Assembly (NCBI GenBank): GCA_030761205.1
Contig: JAULJL010000025.1
Coordinates: forward strand, 7,445,501 to 7,509,500
DNA: 64,000 nt
Origin: Fremontodendron californicum
Lineage: Eukaryota; Streptophyta; Magnoliopsida; Malvales; Malvaceae
Direction of reading: 5' to 3'
The position numbers were made by a program, and so were the translations under genes. The notes beneath the pieces were generated by a model, which ran no database searches, was not told the DNA's origin, and saw nothing but the letters and a program-made list of their open reading frames with translations. Positions 42,501 through 53,020 of the stretch are shown here, one piece after another (positions within the stretch are counted from its first letter, which is position 1; each line of letters starts with the position of its first letter).

Positions 42501-44880
42501 TAGGTCTAGGTTGCATTAAATGCCATGCAAGTTTATTTAGGTCTTGGTCACTTTATGAATGCCATGCATTTTTTTCATGACACTTAGGTTTAAATCCATG
42601 CATTTCATACATTATGTTTTCTGTATTGTTTCATGCATTTCATGTTCATGCCACTTTAATAATTACTTGAGCCAATTAATGGTTCAAGGTCATGCTCTCT
42701 TAAGCACACTTGTGGAAAATTAAGTTTGTCAAGTTGATTATTCTACCTTTGTGATTTTTTTTACTTAACCAATTTTTATCTAACTTTCAAAAAGTCCTAG
42801 CTACTGTTTTCAAGTCATTTTATGAGCTTCAAATATTTTTACTTTGATTTTTAAATGATTTTACCAAAGCCATCAGAAGTTTTGGCAAAGCAGTTTTTTT
42901 TTTTTTTCACCCAAAACTCGTACATCTCTGATTTTTCTGGGAATTCATCTTTAATCAGAAAATTAAGAAGATTTTTTTCCGTGTATTTTTACATGTCCTG
43001 AGTCTCCAATATTTTTTTCAGAATGTTTTGAATTTTTAAAAATAGGGTAAAAAATCGTGGCTTAAAACTGGACAGTGGAATCAGAATTGAATTTAAAGAA
43101 AAATCATTTTTCTGTTTTGGTTAAGTTACTTAGAGTGGGCTGATTAGGAGGGTTAGCTACTGACTTAGGGTAGTTTCTAAGCCTTTTTAAACTCTAAAAA
43201 TTGTTTTTCAAGTCTCGGGTTAAGGGTAGTCAAGTCCGGATTTTTAAACTTAGGAAGTTAGAGCCATTTAAAAAAGGATTTAGCCCAGTTTTTATTTTTA
43301 ATTCAAGCTTTTCAAAATTGTTTTCAAACAATCACAAAGTATTTTGGTTTTAGAATATTTAATTTGACATATTTTCCTAAGGTAGCCGGATATCTTTTTA
43401 GATATACGGATTTCCTTAATTAAAGGAAAAAATACATTTCATGCATTGCATTTTCGATATTCATGCATTTTATATAATATGTGATTCTTGCTATGATAAT
43501 TTCTATGATATTGTTATGATTTTGAGTTATGTTATATTGTTTATTATATGATTTGGAATATTTCATGATATCCTATGCTTTTTATTTAGTTTTTTTTTTG
43601 TCATATTATTTAGCATATACTATGTTCATGCATTAGTATTTTCATTTTTATTTTCATGCATATTATATGATAGCATTATTTCATATTCCATCTCATTTAA
43701 TTTATATGCCATATCATTCATGTTTTCCATGTCATTTAAATTATTTCATTTCATATAGAATATGTTATGTTACTTAGGTTATTTTATTTCATTTAAAAAA
43801 ATATCATGTTACTTAGGTTATTTCATTTCATATAGAATATGTTATGTTACTTAGGTTATTTTATTTCATTTAGAATATATCATATGACTTAGGATATTGC
43901 ATCTCATATAGAATATACTATGTTATCTAGGTCATTTCATTTTATTTATAATATGTCATATGACTTAGGATATTGCATTTCATATAGAATGTATTATATT
44001 ACATAGGTCATTTAATTCCATTTAGAATATATCATATAACTTAGGATATTTCATTTCATTTAGAATATGCTAAGACATTTACATTATATTATATCATTTA
44101 GGAAGCATTATATTATTTAGATTTTGCTATGTCATTTCATTTATGTCATGCATATACATATTCATATCTTTTAAAATGTTTTCAAAAGGATAATGATTTT
44201 TCAATAAAAAATAAAGATATTCCCGAGTTAAAATAATTCATGAGTTCTCTACCGGGTTTGCTGAAGGGAATATCATCAATTATCATTAATAAAGGAATAT
44301 CTTTCTTTCAAAAAAAAAAAGAAAAAAGAATGATTCGAAAAGTTTTCCAAAACTAATAAAAATTTCTATATTTTGCCACGTTTGTTGGGGAATATAGGAA
44401 AAATTTGAATTTATAAATTCCGGATCATTTTCAATAAAAAAGGGAATTATTTTTCTTTAAATTGGGAATTAACTCGAAATACTAAATTTAAAACCTATTT
44501 TTACCGAGACTTGAGATAACAGACGATTAATAAGGTACCGATTTATACGGGCGTTGTGGGGGTGCTAATCCTTCCCTGCACGTAACCGACTCCCGAACCC
44601 GCTTATTTGATTTCTCTGGTTTTAAAATGCAGACTTGAAATTGGTTTTTAAAATGTTTTAATTAATTTTTAAAATATTTTATAAAACCGGTTTTAATAGG
44701 TGGCCGATCACACCTAGCTAAAAAAGATTGGTGGCGACTCCATGTCTTTTTTTTAAGGTCATTTTCAAAACCTTCATTTTTCTAGAGGAATTAAGTCGAC
44801 TTTTCCTCGATTTATTTAATGTCACTCTTAACGAATAATAAAGTCTTGCGATGAGACTCGTTATTTTTTAGGTTGCGGCA
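39564..44880 (+). repeat. 3' LTR of E2
   Basis: This 5317-base LTR is uninterrupted and therefore shows the empty site for the E1 insertion (41147-41151). W-boxes lie at 39697-39785 (five cores), 159-base repeats at 40240-40990, 45-base repeats at 43745-44085 and the PBS-like 11-mer at 44732-44742. It ends GCGGCA where other copies end GCGACA. Confidence 0.95.
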
Positions 44881-44885
44881 CCAAC
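44881..44885. repeat. Right target-site duplication of E2 (CCAAC)
   Basis: This differs by one base from CCGAC at 8037-8041. The coding sequence that follows continues the ORF1 frame broken at 8041. Confidence 0.85.
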
Positions 44886-45627
44886 ATTGTACAAATGTGG
44901 AGATAAAGCTTATGTTCTATTATTGGGAGTATGAGGAGGAGTGAGCTATGCACCACTGCTAGTGCTATGACAATCAGAATCCCGTCAGTTTACTCCTATG
45001 ACCCATGACCTTAGTAATTTGGAATTTGCTTATGGAGAAGATGGATATTCGAGAAAGGTACGTGAGATTGTAGTAGCATGGAAAGAAACTCATCGAGTGG
45101 AGGTAGCTAGATATGCCGACATCGTCATACCTGATTACCTGACATGGAGAGAATTGAGGGTTAATGATAGGTTGTTGACATCAGATGGGGAAGAAGTTCA
45201 GCATTTGAGTTCGCCGCCCAAGGAAGTGCCATCGGAGTTAGAAATCGTAAGGGCAGAATTCGAAAATAAAAAGGCCCAAATGAGCAAGGAAATTGCCTGT
45301 TTGCAAGAAGAGCTTGAGGATATGAAAAATAGGGAATCAGCTCGAGAAAGAGAAAAGGAAAAGATCAAGAGAGAGAGGGACATTGCTAAAAGCGATCTTC
45401 AGGAATTACACTTGGAGAACAAGAGGTACCGTTTCGAGCTCAGATTCAAGGGGACTCTCAGGACTTTCGGGGAATGGGAACAAAAAGTCAAAAACCTCAA
45501 GAAGGAGAAGAACTATTGGGTAGAAAGAGTAAAGCATGAGGAAGCCCGAGCCAATCAACTGGAGAAACAAGCTAAGGAAAGCTTACACAGTGATGCTTCT
45601 GCTGACATGTCAAAGGGTCGTGAATAA
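44886..45627 (+). pseudogene. C-terminal part of DUF7745-like ORF1 of element C (inverted segment)
   Basis: Continuing from 8041, the plus strand reads LYKCGDKAYVLLLGV, a TGA, GGVSYAPLLVL, a TGA, then SRQFTPMTHDLSNLEFAYGE and WKETHRVEVARYADIV. This is typical of the C-terminal half of DUF7745-like proteins of Tat elements. An open coiled-coil tail follows (about 45230-45580, rich in E, K and R) and ends with TAA at 45627. From 44998 onward the frame is clean for 209 codons. The N-terminal half of the same protein is on the minus strand at 46012-46533, so the gene is broken by both an insertion and an inversion. The function of this family is not known to me. Confidence 0.8.
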
Positions 45628-46010
45628 GTAGCGGTCAGATTGAAGAGCAAGGCAATCAAAAGAGGACAGTGAAAAAGGTTCAAGATCCGAGGGAGTTACT
45701 ATAGGACCAATATTTTGTAATAGCATTTTTAAATTAGGAGAGACAGATTATCAGATTGTCTTAAACAGAGATCTTTTCTTTGATGTATTTAGTTCCAGGA
45801 AATCAATGAAAGACCGTTTGGTTGGAATTATCTCGGGGCTAATACTTTTAAATGCATTCATCATTTATTTGTTCTTTCTTTTATATATTTTATTTGTTCA
45901 TTCATTTTATTCTTTATAAATTGTTCATACACTTAGTCATTTATTTATTTGTCCATTCATTTATTCTTTATAATTATTCATTTAGGTTCATACACTTAGT
46001 TATTTACTTA
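45628..46010 (+). other. ORF1-gag spacer of element C with ATTCATT simple repeats
   Basis: A short non-coding stretch is followed from about 45850 by irregular repeats of ttcatttattt and gttcatacacttagt. It matches the role of the spacer that should lead to gag, but gag is on the other side of the inversion (7656). At 46011 the orientation changes to minus-strand coding. Confidence 0.65.
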
Positions 46011-46024
46011 TTTATTCATTCATT
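46011..46024. repeat. Right inversion breakpoint repeat
   Basis: tttattcattcatt is the exact reverse complement of 7704-7717. Coding orientation flips here, as it does there. Confidence 0.6.
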
Positions 46025-46533
46025 AACATAACTAAATCATAGATAGCCAAAGCAAAAATATTCCTAACTGTCTCCTTACTTGAAGTGCTTTGGATTAAGG
46101 TCCGTAAAATGTCCCATGATATACAGTAGCTTACCCCTTTTCTGACAACATGGCTTTCGATCCAATTTCTTTCCACTCCCAGAATTTTAAACACCTTTTT
46201 CTTGAAACCCGGCGTCTTTGTATTCTTCAAATAAATACGGTCAGGAATAACATTCTCAATATGCAGCAAGGTCGAATATTCCTCTATGGTTGGAGTCATA
46301 TCCTCTCGGTTGAAGGTAAAACACCAATAAGCGGGATTCCAGAATTGCATCATAGCCCGGATTACCTCACCACTGACCTTAATCTGAACTAGCAGTGCGA
46401 TGTCCCCATAAGTCTGAGTGAAGGCTTCTTTTTGTAATATGTTCCAGTGATTCCATATATCCATCAATTCCCGGAGATCGTTTTGCTTGATAGTAAGATC
46501 AACCTCAACTGGCAATGCTGACACATATCCCAT
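46012..46533 (-). pseudogene. N-terminal part of DUF7745-like ORF1 of element C
   Basis: Read from the ATG at 46533 on the minus strand (MGYVSALPVEVDLTIKQNDL). The characteristic stretch FWNPAYWCFTFNREDMTPTI followed by EEYSTLLHI identifies the plant-mobile-domain/DUF7745-like family. The frame is open for about 170 codons and stops just after NIFALAIYDLVMLMNE, where the sequence becomes the simple repeat at the breakpoint. Relatives continue with a segment that here lies on the plus strand at 7718 onward. A TAG lies upstream near 46554, so the true start may lie further up and be lost. Confidence 0.8.
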
Positions 46534-46554
46534 CTTCAAACAATCCCCATTATC

Positions 46555-47593
46555 CTGCTAACCTTTCTCGGACTGTTTCCTAACCTCTAAATGCTTCTCG
46601 ACCACTGAGACACTCTGACCCTCCTTGAAAGCTCCTTTGGTTGAATATTATCCCGAGACCAATAACTTTCCATGTGCAAAAGAAATGATGACAAGAATGC
46701 AAAAAAACAAAAACAACAACAAAAAGAAAATGAATTAGTAACGGGAATAAATACGAATAATACAAAAAAACATATAATTCAAAACAATAATTATCCCTAA
46801 TGATGCCAACAAAATTTCAACATTATAACACCCCTGGGATGAAATACCAACACTTATTACGGGCATTGTGATGTACGTTTATCATTGTCCGATTTTCTAA
46901 AATAAACTTACTCGGAAAGTAGAATAGAAGGTAAAAAGATTGGAAATATTCCTCCATGTGTTCTTAACTTCGGGATATCTAATTGGAAATCTAGCATGGC
47001 TTCGCCTAGGTTTACTAAATGAAGGTGAATTAGTTTTAAAAGCCCCGAATTGTTCCTCACTGTCGCTGGTGAAGGCTAGTAAGGCACCCCGATAAAAGCG
47101 GGTTCAATTCGTTAAAGTCTATTTCCCTAGCCCATGTAGATTGTTAATCACGAAGGCTTAGGTAATTTAGTACTTCGGAAGTGTTTCACTAGCCCATGCG
47201 GATTGTTAATCACGAAGGCTTAGTTACTTTGCTCCCACCTAAAAGGACGGAACCCGGGTATTGGATTCATGATATGCAAATGCAAGTGTAGTGTGTGAGG
47301 AGAAATAACAAACCTTTCAACACCTATTCCACATCCCTTATTCTAAATGCCCCAACAAGATTAAACAACATAAATCATGAATTAATCAATAAATGAATAT
47401 ATGCACCAAAATAACCAGAGAACAATTAAAATATGTATGCTCATGAATATGGACATATTTAAAAACATTTTATTATTTTTGAAATTATCCTTATTTTTTT
47501 TTTAAATGTAGGAATTGAAATTAAATACCAATTAAACCAACAAAATCGAGACTTTGATAACACACGACTAATTCTAGGCCTGACTCTCTAATA
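46555..47593 (-). other. 5' leader of element C
   Basis: From about 46840 to 47593 this is the same leader as in E1 and E2, more diverged, with the two-copy motif at about 47131-47175 and 47191-47236. The stretch 46555-46840 is AT-rich and holds nothing I recognise. Confidence 0.75.
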
Positions 47594-47612
47594 TTCCCTA
47601 GTAGAGTCGCCA
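47594..47612 (-). promoter_or_regulatory. Primer binding site of element C (mutated)
   Basis: The minus strand reads TGGCGACTCTACTAGGGAA, three substitutions away from the E1/E2 PBS. It is three bases from the LTR end. Confidence 0.75.
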
Positions 47613-47615
47613 AGC

Positions 47616-48296
47616 TGTCGCAACCTAAAAAATAACAAGTCTCATTGCAAGACTTTATTATTCGTTAAGTGTGACATTAAAAAACCGAGGAAAAGTCGAT
47701 TTAATTCCTCTAGGAAAATGAAGGTTTTGAAAATGACCTTGAAAAAGACATGGAGTTGCCACCAATCGTTTTTAGCTAGGTGTGATCGGCCACCTATTAA
47801 AACCGATTTTATAAAATATTCTAAAATTAATTAAAACATTTTAAAAACCAATTTCAAGTCTGCGTTTTGAACCAAAGAAATCAAAGAAACGGGTTCAGGA
47901 CTCGGTTACGTGTGGGGAAAGATTAGCAACCCTACAACGCCCGTATAAAATGATACCTTATTAATCATGTGTTATCTCAAGTCTCGGTAAAAAAGTTGGT
48001 TTTAAATTTAGTATTTCAAGTTAATTTCCAATTTAAAGAAAAATAATTCCATTTTTAATTGAAAATGATCGGAAATTTATAAATTCAAAATTTTCCTATA
48101 ATCCCCAATAAAAGTGGCAAAATATAGAAATTTTTATTAGTTTGGAAAACTTTCTGAATCATTCCCATTTTAAAGAAGATATTCCGTTATTAATGATAAT
48201 TGATGATATCCTCCCCAGCAAACCCGACGGAGAACTCATAAATTTTTTTAACTCAGGAATATCTTTATTTTATTGAAAATCATAACCTTTTTGAAA
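47616..48296 (-). repeat. Truncated 5' LTR of element C (U5 end only)
   Basis: 681 bases match the U5 end of the E1 LTR (9638 and 22749 onward), including the conserved block (about 47885-47945) and a PBS-like 11-mer with one change (agttgcc). The match ends after tttttgaaa at about 48296, where pol of element B begins in the opposite orientation. Confidence 0.85.
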
Positions 48297-48879
48297 TCTC
48301 AAATGACCGATAAGTGTGACCCGATCTTCGAATTACTCTAAAAATGTGATCCAAGGGAATGGGATGAAAGATGCTAGATAGCCTTTGATAAGCTCAAGCA
48401 TTATCTGCCAAACCCATCGGTACTAATGCCACCTGTCCTAGAGAAGCCGCTGATATCGTATTTGTCAGTATTTGAAAGGTCCATGGAATATATGTTGGGG
48501 CAACATGATGAAACCGGAAAGAAAGAAAAAGCCATCTACTATCTCAGCAAAAAGTTCACTGAGTATGAGTTGAAGTATTTATTGGTAGAAAGGCTTTGTT
48601 GTGCCCTAGCCTGGACTGCCCGAAGGCTCAGACAATACATGTTGTATCACACGACATGGCTGATTGCAAAGCTAGATCCCCTCAAATACGTATTCGAGAC
48701 ACGTTTGTTGTCAGGAAGAACGGTGAGATGGCAAGTGTTGCTTTTCGAATATGATATTGTGTACGTGAGATGAAAGGCTATAAAGGGTAGCGCAGTAGCC
48801 AAATTCCTAGCAAGCCGAGTGATGGGGGATTATGAACCTCTGGATTTTGATTTCTCTGATGAACATCTAATGTGTGTCT
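48297..48879 (+). pseudogene. RT end and RNase H of element B pol (5' truncated)
   Basis: Starts abruptly with SQMTDKCDPIFELL, the connection after RT, so the RT palm, protease and gag are missing. Stops occur near 48341 and 48376. The RNase H part (LISYLSVFERSMEYMLGQHD, YYLSKKFTEYE, ERLCCALAW) is open from 48426 to 48773, ending with a TGA where element C has serine. It matches element C 2200-2620 closely. Confidence 0.88.
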
Positions 48880-49260
48880 AACAAGAAATAAAGGACTTCC
48901 TCTGAGAAGAAAACTTGGAAAATGTATTTTGACTGCGCATCTAATGCTATGGGGCACGATATCAATGCAGTGCTCATATCCCCTGAGGAAGATTATTATC
49001 CTTTCACTGCTAGATTGGATTTTGATTGTACAAACAATACCGCTGAGTATGAAGCATGAACTATAGGTCTTCGTGCCGCCATAGAAAGAAATATCAAAAC
49101 ATTAGAAGTCGTCGGAGATTCAGCCCTGGTGATATACCAACTGCGCCGAGAGTGGGAAACCCGAGATGCAAAGCTAATCCGATATCGAGAGCTTATACTG
49201 AGCTTGATTGAGGAGTTCGAAGAGGTGGTTTTAAATTACTTCCCCTAAGAAGAAAAGCGA
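48880..49260 (+). pseudogene. Archaeal-type RNase H of element B pol
   Basis: Reads KMYFDCASNAMGHDINAVLI, then LDFDCTNNTAEYEA, a TGA, TIGLRAAIERN and GDSALVIYQLRREW. The glycine after the first catalytic aspartate (DGAS in C) is cysteine here (DCAS). One TGA and a TAA near 49245 break the frame. Confidence 0.85.
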
Positions 49261-49664
49261 ATGGCTGATGCTCTAGCCATTTTATCATCAATGTTTAAAG
49301 TGAATGAAGGGGCCAAAGTTGTGCCAATTAAGATGAGCATATATGAGTCTCCTGCCCACTACTTGAGTGTCGAAGAAGAAGCAGATGGTCACCCTTGGTA
49401 TTACGATATCTTGCAATACGTCAAGGGTCAACAGTACCATGAGCAAGCAATGAAAAATGATAAGAGAACCTTGAGAAGAATGACAATGGGTTTTATCTTA
49501 GATGGTGAAATCCTTTACAAGAAAGGAAAAGACCAGGTTTTGTTAAGATGTGTCATTTCTACCAAAGGTCGGAGAATCCTCGAAGAGGACCATGAAGGGA
49601 TATGCGGCACTCACGCCAACGGCTATATGCTAGCTAAACAGATTATGAGGGCAGAATACTGTTG
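49261..49664 (+). pseudogene. RNase H-integrase linker and integrase zinc region, element B
   Basis: Open from 49261 (MADALAILSSMFKVNEGAKV) to 49665. It contains the linker KKGKDQVLLRCV and the first half of the zinc-binding part (EEDHEGICGTHANGYML). It ends at a TGA where relatives have tryptophan (YYWLTM). Confidence 0.82.
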
Positions 49665-50319
49665 ATTAACCATGGAAGGGGATTGCATTAATTATTCCCG
49701 GAGGTGCCATAAATGCTAGATATTTGCCGACAAGATTCATGTGCTGCCATCACTGCTGTATGTCATGACAGCTCCATGGCTATTTTCAATGTGGGGAATG
49801 GATATGATCGGGTCCATTACCTCGAAGGCTTCGAACGAACACCATTTCATCCTAGTGGCCATAGACTACTTCACAAAGTGGGTAGAAGCAGTTTCTTATG
49901 CCAATGTAACAAAGTCAGTGGTGTGCAGATTCGTCAAGAAAGAGATTTTGTGCCGATATGGACTCTCGGAAAGAATAATTTCGGATAATGCTCTCAATTT
50001 GAACAACAAGATGATGAGGGAAATATGTACCCAGTTCAAGATCAGACATCATAATTTGGCACCTTATCGTCCAGAAATGAACGGGGTAGTAGAAGCAGCC
50101 AATAAGAACATCAAGAAAATTGTTGAAAAGATGACTGATGTGTATAAGGATTGGCATGAGATCTTGCCTTTTGCTCTCCATGCATACCGTACTTCAGTTC
50201 ATACATCTACGGGTGCCATGCCATTTTCATTGGTGTACGAGATAGAGGCAGTGCTGCCTATTGAGGTCAAAATCCCTTCACTTCGTGTCTTGATGGAAGT
50301 AGGCCTAGAAGAGGCATAA
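49665..50319 (+). pseudogene. Integrase core of element B
   Basis: After the remaining zinc cysteines (DCINYSRRCHKC, then a TAG) the core is open for 192 codons from 49741. It keeps all three catalytic acids: D in GMDMIGS, D in IISDNALNLNN and E in MNGVVEAANKN. Further on it shows DWHEILPFALHAYRTSVHTS. It ends at a TAA near 50319 (EEA*). This is the best preserved integrase core in the window, but the protein as a whole is broken on both sides. Confidence 0.88.
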
Positions 50320-50644
50320 TGGTTTAGAGCTCACTATGAACAGTAGAATCACATCGAAGAGAAAAGGCTGAAAGTAATTTGCCATGGGCAGATGTATTAG
50401 AAAAGGATGATTCCAGCCCATAACAAGAAGGTTTGTCCCAAGCAGTTTCGAGAGGGGGAGTTGGTATTACGAAAAGTTCTCCCTATCGTGAAAGATCCTC
50501 GTGGAAAATGGGCTCCGAACTGGGAAGGACCTTGCATAGTGAAAAGTGCTTTTTTCTGGAGGAGTATTGATCTTAACTCAGATGAATGGTGATGACTTGA
50601 GAAATCCCATAAACGCCGACGAATTAAGGAAATACTATGCTTGA
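50320..50644 (+). pseudogene. Integrase C-terminal domain of element B
   Basis: Two TAG codons near 50344 and 50398 are followed by an open stretch with FREGELVLRKVLP and KDPRGKWAPNWEGPC. A frame change near 50570 precedes the tail NPINADELRKYYA and the TGA ending at 50644. It corresponds to 263-445 of element C. Confidence 0.85.
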
Positions 50645-51929
50645 AGAAAAGGAAAAAAGAAGTGTGATACTGTGCATATGGAAATTTGAATGATTCCAAG
50701 TGTAAAAATGAGAATTCTATATATCTATTTCCCCTGAGGATTTCTTTTCAATGAGAATATTCATGCTTGATATGATAAATGGCCATTTTTCATATTCCTG
50801 TCACTAAGAAGAAATTATCCCTAGTCACCCCTTTTAGCCTTAGGAATTTTTTCTTTCTTTGAACCTTGATCAAGGATCACCCTATACACTAGAGGGTAGA
50901 TGCGAGGAAAAATCTCCTCCAAAAAAATCATGACGAAAGGAGCCATCAGAAACAAAAAATCATTATGGTGAAAAGAGCCATCAAAATGGAAAACACACAA
51001 AAAACGTGTGAAATCAAAGAATGGCAAATGAAAGCCAAGAATGAAAAGAAACAAAAATCCAAAAAGAGAGAAGAAAGTCCAAAAAGGGATGAATGTTTCG
51101 AAAATAAATTTTTCCTCGTGAAATGATCCTTAATCTGATCACGCTTAAACATATTTTGGGCCTATCTACCCTTTCTTTCTAAGCCCAAACCTTGGCCTAC
51201 ATTACGTGCTTTTGAAGTCCATTTTGATCAAGCTTGGATATTTAATTTGAAGGGTTTTTCTCAAATTTCATCCCATCTTTTGGAATTGTCATTTTTACCG
51301 TGGAAGCATTTAGAATTCTCAAGCGCATGGTGGACCACCAAAAAAAAATGAAAAAAGAAAAAGAATGTAAAAGGAGAGGTTTAAGCTGAAAAAAAAAAGA
51401 CTTAAAACCGAACGGAGGACACTTGGGTTGAAGACCTGTAAAGGGTGGCCCAAGTACTGATCAAAGATTGAACCAATGCTCCATGTAAAAGGAAGAAAAT
51501 ATAAAAAAATCATAGAAAATGGGTAAAGCTCGGTCTGAAGCAACAAAAAAAGCCGAGAAGTCACTCAAGCAAATGGCAAGCTCAAAAGATATTTTAGAGG
51601 AATTAAAACAGGAATGGTCCAGGATATTCTGCGTCTGGGCATCTATACCTTCTCCTTTGCATTTTCCTTTTAATCCTTGATATTCATTTTTGTTATCTAA
51701 ACCTTTTTGCAATGAGCTCTTGTTAGTCGTTTCATGGCACATGGCAATTTCATATCATCTTTCATACATGTTGTGATGCATTATGAATGTTATCAAATTG
51801 AATGATGATTAGTAAACATAAAAATCTTTAAATCAAAGGATTTCTTTGCATTACCGTGGAGTAGATTTAAATTTTAGAAGAGGTTTGGGAACCACTAAAA
51901 TTTGGAAAAATTCGAGGCAACCCATAATG
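50645..51929 (+). other. 3' UTR of element B, first part
   Basis: 50650-51250 matches E1, E2 and C 3' UTR sequence. 51250-51930 is A-rich and holds no recognisable gene. Confidence 0.75.
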
Positions 51930-52200
51930 TTGAGAAACTCATCAAGTGGGGCAAACATTGGATGCATTAAACACGTCAATCCAAGATACAGAGAAAAGCT
52001 CATCAAGAAGGGCAAATCAAAGATAGATTGGAGACACTGTCACAAAGCCAAAACTTATGGATCACGATGAAACCACAGAGAATAGCTCATCAAGCAGAGC
52101 AAATCAGAGATAGATTAGAAACACCGCTACAAAGTCAAAACTTGTAGATCACAGTAAAACCATAGAGGACAGCTCATCAAGTAGAGCAAACAGAGGAGTT
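51930..52200 (+). repeat. About 87-base repeats in the 3' UTR of B
   Basis: The marker agctcatcaag(a/c/t)agagcaaa recurs at about 51991, 52078 and 52165, with an earlier partial copy at 51932. Unit sequence differs from the E1 and E2 arrays. Confidence 0.8.
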
Positions 52201-52398
52201 GAAAAGATTCGTGAACCTCAATGAAATCATGGATTAAAACTCATAACAATCATGTAATTGCATTCATCCTTAGGGAACATTCATCTTACAAACAATGGCA
52301 AAACCTGTCATCAGCATCACTGCATTTGATTAACATTGCATAAATCATGGAAAGTTTTCTTTCTTAAGTCCAACATAGCTGGCACAAAAGGAAGTAAG

Positions 52399-52610
52399 AC
52401 ATCCACAATTTTGCTGGACAAGACAACCAGACTTTTTGGACAAGACATCCAATTTTCCTAGACAAGACAACCAGATTTCTCCGACAAGACATCCAATTTT
52501 CTTGCACAAGACAACCAGATTTCTCTGACAAGACATCCAATTTTCCTGGACAAGACAACCATATTTCTCTGGACAAGACAACCAGACTTTTCGGACAGGA
52601 CATCCAAGTT
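52399..52610 (+). repeat. About 42-base minisatellite near the PPT of B
   Basis: About five units alternate ggacaagacaaccaga and gacaagacatccaatttt. It stands where E1 has the 81-base and E2 the 180/332-base arrays. After it come two copies of a block with gaactcgtttccttaagaca (52618 and 52766), related to the same block in E2 at about 39268. Confidence 0.88.
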
Positions 52611-52920
52611 TTGAAAATCGAACTCGTTTCCTTAAGACATTTCGAACCTTGATTAGTCAAGGAACTCAATTTAAAGACAAATCTTTTGTTTTGACCAAAC
52701 TTCACCAAGATAAGGTAAGGCCCTGGGACTTTCGTTGAGGTATTGTCTTTTCTCGCAAATCGAACTCGTTTCCTTAAGACATGTCCAACCTTGATTAGTC
52801 AAGGAACTTAATTTAAGGACAAATTTTTGTTATTTTATTTTCATTTTTTACAGATTGAAAAAAAAATTAATAGATGAAAAAATGGAAATTCCCCTTCTTA
52901 TCTTGCACATATGATTTCAC

Positions 52921-53020
52921 TGACCGGACAAAATTATTGTCTAGTTTATCATTGTCTGGTTCCTGATTCTCAACAATAGTCAAAGAAGGGCAGCTGTAGA
53001 CACCTAATTTTGTTCGAACC
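52921..53020 (+). other. Inverted repeat enclosing the PPT of B
   Basis: tgaccggacaaaattattgt (52921-52940) is an inverted near-copy of the LTR start at 52995 (tgtagacacctaattttgtt). The PPT is in between, as in E1 and E2. Confidence 0.68.
52981..52994 (+). promoter_or_regulatory. Polypurine tract of element B
   Basis: caaagaagggcagc stands directly before the TG of the 3' LTR. Confidence 0.83.

Larger units (their letters stand above)
8042..44880 (+). mobile_element. E2: giant non-autonomous Tat-type LTR retrotransposon, itself interrupted by E1
   Basis: The 5' LTR is 8042-9637 plus 27514-31225 (5308 bases after removing E1 and one GGCTA). The internal region is 31226-39563 and the 3' LTR is 39564-44880 (5317 bases). 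The LTRs open TGTAGACAC and close GCGACA (GCGGCA in the right copy). PBS and PPT are in the expected places and flanking CCGAC/CCAAC marks the target. There is no protease, RT, RNase H or integrase. The internal region encodes only capsid-less Gag-like proteins. Total length without E1 is about 18.96 kb. The two LTRs differ visibly at scattered positions, more than those of E1, in line with E2 being the older of the two. Confidence 0.92.

Noticed and set aside
52364..52708. Minus-strand frames with repeated SCPGKLDVLS peptides
   Set aside because: By-products of the 42-base minisatellite of element B.
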